From WRGA01 sp031553395 (lineage in GTDB: Bacteria > Bacteroidota > Bacteroidia > Bacteroidales > WRGA01), in the NCBI GenBank assembly GCA_031553395.1, contig JAVBLR010000009.1, forward strand, positions 236,648 through 300,647: DNA of 64,000 nt. Reading direction: 5' to 3'. Positions 52,231 to 61,698 of this stretch are shown one piece after another. Each line of letters starts with the position of its first letter. Position 1 is the first letter of the stretch. The notes below the pieces were generated by a model that worked only from the letters and a program-made list of their open reading frames with translations, ran no database searches and had not been told where the DNA came from. The translations under genes and the position numbers were made by a program.

Positions 52231-55200
52231 ATGAAAACAAAAATTACGTTAACTTTTCTTTTATTGATTTGTGTATTCCATATTTTCGCTCAACGAAAAA
52301 TGGAGAATATGGACCGTGGAGTGGTGGCCATGCCAACATCTTCCAGTCAAATGTATATTTCCTGGCGGCATTTTGCAACCGATCCGGATGATATTACTTA
52401 CAATGTATATTACAAAACGTCTGCATCCGGTGCTTTGACAAAACTGAACGGAACACCAATTTCCGGAAGCACCAATTATACAGCAACTTTAAGTACATCT
52501 GCCAATCCGTACACTTTTGTTATTAAAAGTGTATTGAGTGGTGTGGAAAAAGATGAACCGGGCAGCTTTACTGTTCCACGCAATACTGCAATCAGCCGTA
52601 TTGTTAAGGATTATAATTTTGCAGCTATTCCCGGATCAACAGTTGCTATGGATATGAAATTTTGCTGGCCGGCCGATTTGGATGGTGACGGTAAGTATGA
52701 TTTTGTAATGGACCGCCAAAACTATGGTGCCACAGAAGACGATGGCTCGGGTGGTGATGCAGATTATCCTTCGCCTAAAGTGGAGGCTTATAGTAGCGAG
52801 GGTGTATTTTTATGGAGAATCGATATGGGGCCTAATGTGAAAATTTGCAGCGGGCATAATGACATGGTTACTGCATACGATATGAATGGTGACGGTAAGG
52901 CCGAGGTATTGATGATTGTTAGCGAAGGGACAACTTTTGCTGATGGAAAGACAATTACGGGTGCTAATGGACAGGTTACAAATTACCGTTCTCTTGCCGG
53001 TTCGGCTCCTCAATGGTTGGCAGTAGTGGATGGTCAAACCGGTGTTGAATTAGACCGGATAGATATACCTTTCTTTGATGAAATGTCAACTACTCGCACG
53101 GATACATGGAAAGAAATGGGAGGACATTTTATTATTGCTTACTTGGATGGAATTAACCCTTCTTTGATTTATGAATATAAAAACCGTTTGGCAAATAATA
53201 ATTTTCAAGGTGCGGAAGCTGCGTGGCGGTTTGTTAATGGTAAATTAGCATTACAATGGGCGCATAAGAATTATTCTGATGTTGCCGAATTTCACCAGGT
53301 ACGTGCTGGTGATGTAGATGGAGACGGTTATGATGAATTTGTCGAAGGTGGTTATGTTATCGATCATGACGGAACTTTATTAAACCGACATCAAGATGTT
53401 GTACATGGAGACCGCCATGTATTGGCTGATATTGATCCCGATCGTCCGGGATTGGAACATTTTGTAATACAACAGAATAATCCTAAGACATTAGGAATGG
53501 CCGTTTATGATGCAGCTACCGGAGAGATGATAAAAGGAGTTTATCAATCGGCTATGGGTGATGTAGGTAGGGGAACTTGCGGTGCATTTGATCCTACGCG
53601 CCGTGGATTGCAATTTTTCTCTACAATGAATAGTTATGCTATGTACGACAGTAAAGGAAATTTGACCGGTGGAACAGGTAATTTCCCGGGAGAAGTTCTT
53701 TGGTGGGATGGAGACTTAAGTAGAGAAGAGATTAATAGCGCTGATGGTGCCGGTAAGAATTTAGTTGTTACTAAATATAGTAGTTCTTCTAAATCAATGG
53801 GACGTAATTTGTCGCTTTACAATGAAAATAATGGAAAAGGCACTTATTATTTCAAGGGAGCCAGTGGCGCTCGTCCCGCTTTCTGGGGTGATATTCTTGG
53901 AGATTGGAGAGAAGAAATGATTTGCGTTCGTTCCGATATGTCGGGTTTTGTGATAATATCAACAAATACTCCTACTACACATCGTGTTTATAATTTGATG
54001 CAAAATCCTGCTTACCGTTGCCAAACAACTGCAAGAGGGTATTACGAAACGGCTGATGTAGATTATTATTTTGCAGAGGATATGCCGGCTCCTCCTGTTG
54101 CGCCTGTTCAAAAATCAGATTTATACTATACAGGAACAGGATGGATAGATTATGATAATAATGCTGGTGCGTATGCCGATGGCAAAAGCATTATGTTCGA
54201 TATTCGTGGAGGAAACAGTACATATACATTGAATAGCAATATGTCTCCTTTACGACTTTGGTTAATGAATCCCAAAGGTAAAAATTATATGTTCAACGGA
54301 GCAGGTAAATTTACTGGTGCAATGGATGTTGTAAAATCTATGCAGGGAGATGTTATATTCAACGGAAATTATGATTATACCGGAATTACACGTGTTTCGG
54401 AAGGTCGATTATTCGTGAATGGAACATTGGCAAGTAAGGTTCAGGTTGATGCACGTGGTGTAATCGGAGGAAATGCAACATTGGACGGTGGTATTGTATT
54501 GGAAACAGGGTTGAATGTGGAAGGTGGTCGAATTGAACCCGGAAATGGAGCAGACCAATTAGGTGAAATCAATATAGCCGGAAATCTCGTATTGCCCGGA
54601 CGCAATAACCTGGCTTTTGATATTAACCAATCAAAACTGGAAAAAAATGACAGATTGATTATCAATGGAGACTTTACGGTTAATAATACAAATAACAGTG
54701 TTGTAATTTCTTTTACAGCTACGCCATCGGCAGATGTTTTTACATTGATTACCTATTCGGGTACAACAAATGCTACAGCTGCTAATTTCAAAGTATTGGG
54801 TTTGGAAGGTATTCCTTATACCTTGTTGTTTGAACCCGGGGTAGTTAAAATTGAAATCAGAGAACCTCGTTCGGCGAGTGCAGTTACCTGGAAAGGAAAC
54901 AATAGTGCCGTATGGGATTTTGAAACTATGAATTTTACAAGTGGAGCAGGAACGGATATTTTTGTACCCGGAGATGCTGTTACTTTCAATGACGAGGCAA
55001 CTCGTAAAACCGTAACAATTAATGAAACAATGCCTGTAAGTAATTTGATTTTTACAAATAATGAGAATTACGAAATTAATGGCGCCGGAGTAATAAGTGG
55101 TGACGCAGGATTAATCAAAACAGGAACAGGAAAATTATCTCTTAAAACAACGGATAATACTTTCACTGGTGCTGTTGTTGTTGACAATTCGGTATTGGAG

Positions 55201-56814
55201 GTAGCTTCTCTGAAAGATGGAGGTTTGTCGAGTTCCATTGGAGCATCTTCAAGTGATGCTAGTAATTGGATTATGAAAAATGCAACATTGCAAACAACTG
55301 CACAAATGGCAACTAACCGTAATATGCAGGTAGAGGGAACGTTGAAAGTGAATAATCCTACGACTAGCAATAGTGTGATGATTAGTGGAGATATAAAAGG
55401 TAGCGATATTGTGTTGGATGTAACCGGAAAAGGTACTTTATCCTTACAAGGAAAAAATCAGATTTCAACTATGATATTACGTGATGGGTTACTATTCCTC
55501 AGCTCTGCCGATGCGAACCGTTATTCTGCCGGTAGTGCAAAAATTAACTTATTGGGAGGTACTTTCCGATTGTTTGACGTAAATTCTACATCGAATACCG
55601 GAACGTTTACCAATGCTGTAGAAGTGCCTGCGGGAGCTTCTGTTAAATGGGATCTTCCGAGCCGTTGGGGTATTTCCAGTAAATTAACCGGGGGCGGAAC
55701 AATTGCAGTCAATGTGCCGTATGTTCGTACTGATTTCAATGGTGATTGGTCTGAGTTTTCAGGAGTTGTTAATTTTACAGGTAAAGATATTCGTTTGAAT
55801 AATGCTTCTGCAAGGAATTTAAGTAATGCTGAGGTGAATCTTGATAGCGGAACATCTTTATATGTTGCGTCTAATGGCAGTGGCGAATCTTCTACCGGAC
55901 AAACTATTCAATTGGGTGCTCTTAGTGGATCAGGAAACATTTCCGGTAAGAATATGCTGGAAATAGGAAATAAAAATACATATACGACTTATAGTGGAGT
56001 TATTAGCGCAGGAACTGGAAAATTAACCAAAAAAGGAACTGGAAGCCTTACGTTGACCGGAGCGAATTTATATACTGGCGGGACTACAGTTAATGCAGGG
56101 TCTTTAATTGTAGGAAATACAACAGGAAGTGCTACAGGAACAGGCTCTGTTATGCTTTATAACGATGCTGATTTGGGAGGAGCTGGAACTATTGCCGGAA
56201 ATGTAACTATGTACGGACAATCTGAAATCTACGTATATAACGGTAAGCCGGAAACGTTGACTATCGAAAAGGATTTAAGGCTTGCAGCCGAAGGTTTAGT
56301 AACTATGGATATTAATCCGGATACTAAGAAGTCGGATTGTATAAAAGTGGGTGGTACTCTTTATCTTACCGGAAGTTTGGAGTTGATACCGAGTCCAACC
56401 AGACCATTTACAGTTGGTGATTCGTATAAGATATTTGATGCGACTACTATCAATGGTACATTTACGTCTATTACTCCGGTTCTTCCCGAAGGAATGGCTT
56501 GGGATCAAAGTCAAATTTCATCCGGAATTATTCAAGTTGTTTCAACCTCAACTATTACTAATATAAATGCAGTAAATATTACTGTTTATCCGAACCCTGT
56601 GCTGAATAATGCTTTTATAAATATGGGCGGATTAACAGGAAAAGTAGTTGTCGAATGTGTTTCTGTTAACGGAGCTTGTGTTCAAAAACAGGAATTTAAA
56701 TCTGCTGGAGGAATTGAGACAATTGATTTTTCTAAATTAAATTCGGGAGGTTATTTGTTGAAAATTTATTCCGAAGATTATTTGATAATAACTAAAAAGA
56801 TTATCAAACAATAG
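52231..56814 (+). CDS. Giant PL11 rhamnogalacturonan lyase with beta-strand repeats and T9SS tail (copy 1)
   Basis: 1527 residues. A signal peptide (LTFLLLICVFHIFAQ) precedes a PL11 domain (about 22-625) beginning RKMENMDRGVVAM, with calcium-loop motifs DLDGDGKYDF (149), DMNGDGKAEV (217) and DVDGDGYDEF (361). Residues about 640-1440 carry autotransporter-associated beta-strand (PATR-like) repeats such as GTGSLTLTGANLYTGGTTV near 1270. A type A T9SS sorting domain (about 1445-1527: YPNP...KIYSEDYLIITKKIIKQ) ends it. It would cut the RG-I backbone by beta-elimination at the cell surface. Normal PL11 enzymes are about 600-750 residues, so the repeat stalk is extra. A close paralogue follows in tandem. 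Confidence 0.92.
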   Translation: MKTKITLTFLLLICVFHIFAQRKMENMDRGVVAMPTSSSQMYISWRHFATDPDDITYNVYYKTSASGALTKLNGTPISGSTNYTATLSTSANPYTFVIKSVLSGVEKDEPGSFTVPRNTAISRIVKDYNFAAIPGSTVAMDMKFCWPADLDGDGKYDFVMDRQNYGATEDDGSGGDADYPSPKVEAYSSEGVFLWRIDMGPNVKICSGHNDMVTAYDMNGDGKAEVLMIVSEGTTFADGKTITGANGQVTNYRSLAGSAPQWLAVVDGQTGVELDRIDIPFFDEMSTTRTDTWKEMGGHFIIAYLDGINPSLIYEYKNRLANNNFQGAEAAWRFVNGKLALQWAHKNYSDVAEFHQVRAGDVDGDGYDEFVEGGYVIDHDGTLLNRHQDVVHGDRHVLADIDPDRPGLEHFVIQQNNPKTLGMAVYDAATGEMIKGVYQSAMGDVGRGTCGAFDPTRRGLQFFSTMNSYAMYDSKGNLTGGTGNFPGEVLWWDGDLSREEINSADGAGKNLVVTKYSSSSKSMGRNLSLYNENNGKGTYYFKGASGARPAFWGDILGDWREEMICVRSDMSGFVIISTNTPTTHRVYNLMQNPAYRCQTTARGYYETADVDYYFAEDMPAPPVAPVQKSDLYYTGTGWIDYDNNAGAYADGKSIMFDIRGGNSTYTLNSNMSPLRLWLMNPKGKNYMFNGAGKFTGAMDVVKSMQGDVIFNGNYDYTGITRVSEGRLFVNGTLASKVQVDARGVIGGNATLDGGIVLETGLNVEGGRIEPGNGADQLGEINIAGNLVLPGRNNLAFDINQSKLEKNDRLIINGDFTVNNTNNSVVISFTATPSADVFTLITYSGTTNATAANFKVLGLEGIPYTLLFEPGVVKIEIREPRSASAVTWKGNNSAVWDFETMNFTSGAGTDIFVPGDAVTFNDEATRKTVTINETMPVSNLIFTNNENYEINGAGVISGDAGLIKTGTGKLSLKTTDNTFTGAVVVDNSVLEVASLKDGGLSSSIGASSSDASNWIMKNATLQTTAQMATNRNMQVEGTLKVNNPTTSNSVMISGDIKGSDIVLDVTGKGTLSLQGKNQISTMILRDGLLFLSSADANRYSAGSAKINLLGGTFRLFDVNSTSNTGTFTNAVEVPAGASVKWDLPSRWGISSKLTGGGTIAVNVPYVRTDFNGDWSEFSGVVNFTGKDIRLNNASARNLSNAEVNLDSGTSLYVASNGSGESSTGQTIQLGALSGSGNISGKNMLEIGNKNTYTTYSGVISAGTGKLTKKGTGSLTLTGANLYTGGTTVNAGSLIVGNTTGSATGTGSVMLYNDADLGGAGTIAGNVTMYGQSEIYVYNGKPETLTIEKDLRLAAEGLVTMDINPDTKKSDCIKVGGTLYLTGSLELIPSPTRPFTVGDSYKIFDATTINGTFTSITPVLPEGMAWDQSQISSGIIQVVSTSTITNINAVNITVYPNPVLNNAFINMGGLTGKVVVECVSVNGACVQKQEFKSAGGIETIDFSKLNSGGYLLKIYSEDYLIITKKIIKQ

Positions 56815-56838
56815 ATATTTTTGTAAATCTGGTTGTTG

Positions 56839-56883
56839 TTAGCATGGTTAAAAAAACTTTTTTTAACCATGCTAATTTTTTTT
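56839..56883 (+). terminator. Terminator after the first PL11 gene
   Basis: TTAGCATGGTTAAAAAA pairs with TTTTTTAACCATGCTAA (17 bp) and is followed by eight T residues. Confidence 0.93.
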
Positions 56884-56915
56884 GTCCCTATTCTTTTGTT
56901 GTTTGTTTGAAGTTT

Positions 56916-56980
56916 GTACTAAATTACATTAAGTTGTACTATTAGATATTATCAAATTGTCTTTTCAAGCATTATATTTG
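56916..56980 (+). promoter_or_regulatory. Putative operator and -7 box of the second PL11 gene
   Basis: GTACT at 56916-56920 and 56936-56940 (20 bases apart) and TATATTTG at 56973-56980 repeat the arrangement before the first PL11 gene. Confidence 0.5.
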
Positions 56981-57006
56981 TATATAATTAAAAATAAATC
57001 TTAAAC

Positions 57007-60000
57007 ATGAAAACAAAAATTACGTTTACTTTTCTTTTTTTGATTTGTGCATTTCATCTTTTTGCTCAACGAAGAATGGAAAATATGGACCGTGGCGTGG
57101 TTGCTATGCCCACATCTTCTAGCCAAATATATATTTCCTGGCGGCATTTTGCAACCGATCCGGATGATATTACTTACAATGTATATTACAAAACATCTGC
57201 ATCCGGTGCTTTGACAAAACTGAATGGAACGCCAATTTTCGGAAGCACCAATTATACAGCAACTTTGAGTACATCTGCTAGTTTGTATACTTTTAGTGTT
57301 AAAAGTGTATTGAACGGTGTGGAAAAAGATGAACCGGGAAGCTTTACCGTTCCACGTAGTACTGCAATTACTCGTATTGTCAAGGATTATAATTTTGCAG
57401 CTATTCCCGGATCAACAGTTGCTATGGATATGAAATTTTGTTGGCCTGCCGATTTGGATGGTGATGGAAAATATGATTTTGTGATGGACCGCCAAAACTA
57501 TGGAGCCATAGAAGAAGATGGTTCTGGTGGAAGTGCTGATTATCCTTCGCCTAAAGTAGAGGCTTATAGTAGTGAAGGAGTATTTTTATGGCGTGTTGAT
57601 ATGGGGCCTAACATAAAGATTTGCAGCGGACAAAACGATATGGTTACTGCATACGATATGAATGGAGACGGTAAGGCCGAGGTGTTGATGATTGTTGGCG
57701 AAGGAACTACTTTTGCTGATGGAAAGACAATTACGGGTGCTAATGGACAAGTAACCAATTATAGAAGTATTGCAGGTTCGGCACCTCAATGGTTGTCGAT
57801 ATTGGATGGTCAAACTGGTATTGAATTAGACCGGATAGATATACCTTTCTTTGATGAACTGTCAACTACTCGTACAGACACTTGGAAAGAAATGGGCGGG
57901 CATTTTATTATTGCTTATTTAGATGGAATTAACCCTTCTTTAATTTATGAATATAAAAACAGGTTAAAAGATGATAGTTTTCAAGGTGCGGAAGCTGCAT
58001 GGCGGTTTATTAATGGAAAACTGACTTTACAATGGGCATATATGAACGAACCCGATCTTGCACAATTTCACCAAGTTCGTGTTGGAGATGTAGATGGAGA
58101 TGGTTGTGATGAATTTGTCGAAGGTGGTTATGTTGTCGATCATGACGGAACTTTATTGAACCGGCATAAGAATATTGTACATGGAGATCGTCATGTGTTG
58201 GCAGATATTGATCCGGATCGTCCCGGATTGGAACACTTTGTGATACAACAGGATAATCCTAAGTCATTAGGTATGGGTATTTATGATGCTGTTACCGGAG
58301 AGATAATCAAAGGTGCTTACCAGTCGGCTAAGGGTGATGTAGGCAGGGGGACCTGTGGCGCTTTTGATCCTACCCGCCGCGGATTGCAATTCTTCTCTAC
58401 AATGAACAGTAATGCCATGTATGATTGTAAAGGAAATTTAACAGGTGGAATGGGTAATTTCCCTGGAGAGGCTTTATGGTGGGATGGAGATTTGAGTAGA
58501 GAAGAAGTTAATGGTGCAGATGAAAATGGCAAAAATCTGGTTATCAGTAAATATTCTAGTTCTTCCAAAACAACTGGTCGCCATTTGTCTCTTTATCAAG
58601 ATACTGGTGGAAAAAGTTCTTATTATTACAAAGGTGCTTTTGGTGCTCGTCCTGCTTTCTGGGGTGATATTCTCGGAGACTGGAGAGAAGAAATGATTTG
58701 TGTTCGTTCCGATATGTCGGGTTTTGTAATATTATCAACGAATATACCTACTACACATCGTATTTATAATCTGATGCAAAATCCTGCTTACCGTTGTCAA
58801 ACAACAGCAAGAGGATATTACGAAACTGCCGATGTGGATTATTATTTTGCAGAAGATATGCCTAAACCGCCTATTGCACCTGTTCAGAAAGCAGATTTAT
58901 ACTACACTGGAACAGGGTGGGTAGATTATGACAATATTGCCGGTGTGTATGCAGATGGAAAAAGTATTATGTTTGATATACGGGGAGGAAACAGCACATA
59001 TACATTGAATAGCAATATGTCTCCCAGTCGTTTGTGGTTGATGAATCCTAAGGGTAAAAATTATGCTTTCAACGGAACAGGTAAATTTACCGGTACAATG
59101 GATGTTGTAAAATCCATGCAGGGAGATGTTACATTTAATGGTAATTATGATTATACCGGAATTACCCGCATCTCTGAAGGTCGATTGTTTGTCAATGGAG
59201 TTTTGACAAGTAAGGTTCAGGTTGATGCACGTGGTGTAATCGGAGGAGATGCAACATTAAACGGAGGTATTTCATTGGAAACAGGATTAAATGTGGAAGG
59301 TGGACGCATCGAGCCAGGTATTTCCGGAACGTTGGGATCTCTTACGATTGTTGGAAATTTGGATTTGCCAGGCCGTAATAATTTAGCTTTTGATACAGAT
59401 CAGACCCAAGCGGCAAAAAGCGATTTATTGCACATTCAAGGTGATTTTAATGTTACAGGAACAAACCATGCGATTATAATTAATCCTGTTACTGCAATAA
59501 CTGCCGGAACATTGACATTGGTAACTTTTACTGGTACAACCAATGCTACAGCAGCTAATTTTAAAGTATTGGGTTTGGAAGGCATTCCTTATACGTTGTT
59601 TTTTGAATCTGGAGTAATCAAACTTGAAATCAGGGAACCTCGTGCAGCTACTGCCATTACATGGAAGGGCGATTATAATGCAATATGGGATTTTGAAACC
59701 AATAATTTCTTAAGTGATTCCGGAGAAGATATTTTTGTACCGGGAGATGTTGTTACTTTCAATGATCAGGCTACTCGTAAAATAATAACAATCAATGAAA
59801 CAATGCCGGTAAGTAATCTGGTTTTTAATAATGATGCGGATTATGAAATTAATGGTTCCGGAATAATAAGTGGTACTGCCGGATTAACTAAAACAGGAAC
59901 AGGAAAATTATCTCTTAAAACGACGGATAATACTTTCACCGGAGCTATTGTTGTTGAGAATTCGGTATTGGAGGTATCTTCTCTGAAAGATGGCGGTTTG

Positions 60001-61608
60001 TCGAGTTCCATTGGGGCATCTTCAAGCGATGCAAGTAATTGGATTATGAAAAATGCTACACTGCAAACTACATCACAAATGGCTACAGATCGGAATATGC
60101 AGGTGGAAGGAAATTTAAAGGTAAACAACCCGGCAAGTAATAATAGTGTGATGATTAGCGGAAATATACTGGGTAGTGGTATATCCTTGGATGTAGCTGG
60201 AAAAGGTACTTTGTCTTTGCAAGGGAAAAATCAATTCTCAACTGTAACTTTACACGATGGCTTATTGTACTTAAGTTCTTCCGATGCTAACCGTTATTCT
60301 TTAGGTAATGCAAAAATTAACTTATTGAGTGGTACTTTCCGTTTGTTTGATATAGATTCTGGGTCCGATACCGGCACATTTACCAATGATATTGAAGTAC
60401 CTGCAGGAGCTTCAGTTAAGTGGGATCTTCCGAGTCGTTGGGGAATATCCGGCAAATTAACCGGAAGTGGAACCATACAAGTTAATATTCTTTATTCTCG
60501 TTCAGATTTCAATGGAGATTGGAAAGAATTCTCCGGAATAATAAATTATACAAAGGGTGGTAAGTACGGAGATGTTCGTTTAAATTCTGCAACTAGCCGT
60601 AATTTGTCTAATGCAGAAGTAAACTTGGGAAGTGAGACTTATCTGTGTGTTGCATCCAATGGTAGCACTGAAGTATCTACCGGACAAACTATTTATTTGG
60701 GAGCACTTAGCGGTTCAGGAAGTATCTCCGGCATAAACAGTCTGGAAATAGGAAATAAAAATACAAATACAACTTATAGTGGTGTCATTAGTGCCGGTAC
60801 TGGTAAATTAACTAAAAAAGGAGAAGGAAGTCTGACTTTAACAGGAGCAAACTTATATACCGGAGGAACTACTGTTAATGCTGGGAAGTTGATTGTTGGA
60901 AATACAACAGGAAGTGCCACAGGAACAGGTGCTGTTATGACTTATAATAATTCCGTGTTAGGAGGAACGGGTACTATTTCCGGAAATGTGACTATGTATG
61001 GACAATCTGGAATTGATATGCAAAATGCAAAATTCGAAACGCTGACTATTGGAAAGGATTTAAGACTTACAAGTGGTGGTTCGGTGACATTGGATGTTAG
61101 TCGTGATGGAAAGAATTCTTCAGATTGCATTAAAGTGAATGGCATTATTTATCTTAACAATAGTACTTTGAATCTAAATCCGGATAAAGAAACCGGTTCA
61201 TTTGCAATTGGTTATTCTTATAAGATACTTAATGCTTCAACGATTAATGGAACATTTGTTACTATAAATCCGGTTCTTCCCGAAGGAATGGCTTGGGATC
61301 AAAGTCAAATTTCATCCGGAATTATTCAGATTGTTCCAGCTACAGGCATTGCTGATATAAATGCAGAAAATATTACTGTTTATCCAAATCCGGTACAAGA
61401 TAATGCTTTCATTAATATGGGCGGATTAACAGGAAAAGTTGTTGTCGAATGTATTTCTGTTAACGGAGCTTGTGTTCAAAAACAGGAATTCAAATCTGCC
61501 GGAGGAATTGAGACAATTGATTTTTCTAAGTTAAGTTCAGGAAGTTATTTGTTGAAAATTTATTCCGAAGATTATTTGGTAATAACTAAAAAGATTATCA
61601 AACAATAA
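57007..61608 (+). CDS. Giant PL11 rhamnogalacturonan lyase with beta-strand repeats and T9SS tail (copy 2)
   Basis: 1533 residues, the same architecture as the gene at 52231: signal peptide, PL11 domain with three D-x-D/N-G-D-G calcium loops, PATR-like beta-strand repeats (e.g. GEGSLTLTGANLYTGGTTV) and a T9SS type A tail almost identical to that of copy 1. The PL11 part and tail are very close between copies, while parts of the repeat region (about 780-830 and the last stalk section before the tail) differ more. It has its own operator-like promoter and lies after a terminator, so it is a separate transcription unit. It was probably made by tandem duplication and may differ in substrate branching preference. 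Confidence 0.92.
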   Translation: MKTKITFTFLFLICAFHLFAQRRMENMDRGVVAMPTSSSQIYISWRHFATDPDDITYNVYYKTSASGALTKLNGTPIFGSTNYTATLSTSASLYTFSVKSVLNGVEKDEPGSFTVPRSTAITRIVKDYNFAAIPGSTVAMDMKFCWPADLDGDGKYDFVMDRQNYGAIEEDGSGGSADYPSPKVEAYSSEGVFLWRVDMGPNIKICSGQNDMVTAYDMNGDGKAEVLMIVGEGTTFADGKTITGANGQVTNYRSIAGSAPQWLSILDGQTGIELDRIDIPFFDELSTTRTDTWKEMGGHFIIAYLDGINPSLIYEYKNRLKDDSFQGAEAAWRFINGKLTLQWAYMNEPDLAQFHQVRVGDVDGDGCDEFVEGGYVVDHDGTLLNRHKNIVHGDRHVLADIDPDRPGLEHFVIQQDNPKSLGMGIYDAVTGEIIKGAYQSAKGDVGRGTCGAFDPTRRGLQFFSTMNSNAMYDCKGNLTGGMGNFPGEALWWDGDLSREEVNGADENGKNLVISKYSSSSKTTGRHLSLYQDTGGKSSYYYKGAFGARPAFWGDILGDWREEMICVRSDMSGFVILSTNIPTTHRIYNLMQNPAYRCQTTARGYYETADVDYYFAEDMPKPPIAPVQKADLYYTGTGWVDYDNIAGVYADGKSIMFDIRGGNSTYTLNSNMSPSRLWLMNPKGKNYAFNGTGKFTGTMDVVKSMQGDVTFNGNYDYTGITRISEGRLFVNGVLTSKVQVDARGVIGGDATLNGGISLETGLNVEGGRIEPGISGTLGSLTIVGNLDLPGRNNLAFDTDQTQAAKSDLLHIQGDFNVTGTNHAIIINPVTAITAGTLTLVTFTGTTNATAANFKVLGLEGIPYTLFFESGVIKLEIREPRAATAITWKGDYNAIWDFETNNFLSDSGEDIFVPGDVVTFNDQATRKIITINETMPVSNLVFNNDADYEINGSGIISGTAGLTKTGTGKLSLKTTDNTFTGAIVVENSVLEVSSLKDGGLSSSIGASSSDASNWIMKNATLQTTSQMATDRNMQVEGNLKVNNPASNNSVMISGNILGSGISLDVAGKGTLSLQGKNQFSTVTLHDGLLYLSSSDANRYSLGNAKINLLSGTFRLFDIDSGSDTGTFTNDIEVPAGASVKWDLPSRWGISGKLTGSGTIQVNILYSRSDFNGDWKEFSGIINYTKGGKYGDVRLNSATSRNLSNAEVNLGSETYLCVASNGSTEVSTGQTIYLGALSGSGSISGINSLEIGNKNTNTTYSGVISAGTGKLTKKGEGSLTLTGANLYTGGTTVNAGKLIVGNTTGSATGTGAVMTYNNSVLGGTGTISGNVTMYGQSGIDMQNAKFETLTIGKDLRLTSGGSVTLDVSRDGKNSSDCIKVNGIIYLNNSTLNLNPDKETGSFAIGYSYKILNASTINGTFVTINPVLPEGMAWDQSQISSGIIQIVPATGIADINAENITVYPNPVQDNAFINMGGLTGKVVVECISVNGACVQKQEFKSAGGIETIDFSKLSSGSYLLKIYSEDYLVITKKIIKQ

Positions 61609-61643
61609 TTAATTCCGGCAAAAGGTTAATGTTAAAAGGCAAA

Positions 61644-61680
61644 GGGGCGCGTGATAGATTTTCACGCGCCCCCTTCTTTT
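61644..61680. terminator. Bidirectional terminator between PL11 and GH43
   Basis: GGGGCGCGTGA (61644-61654) pairs with TCACGCGCCCC (61662-61672), with a T-rich tail on the plus strand. The two flanking genes converge here. Confidence 0.88.
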
Positions 61681-61698
61681 ACATTTTGCCAATATTAC

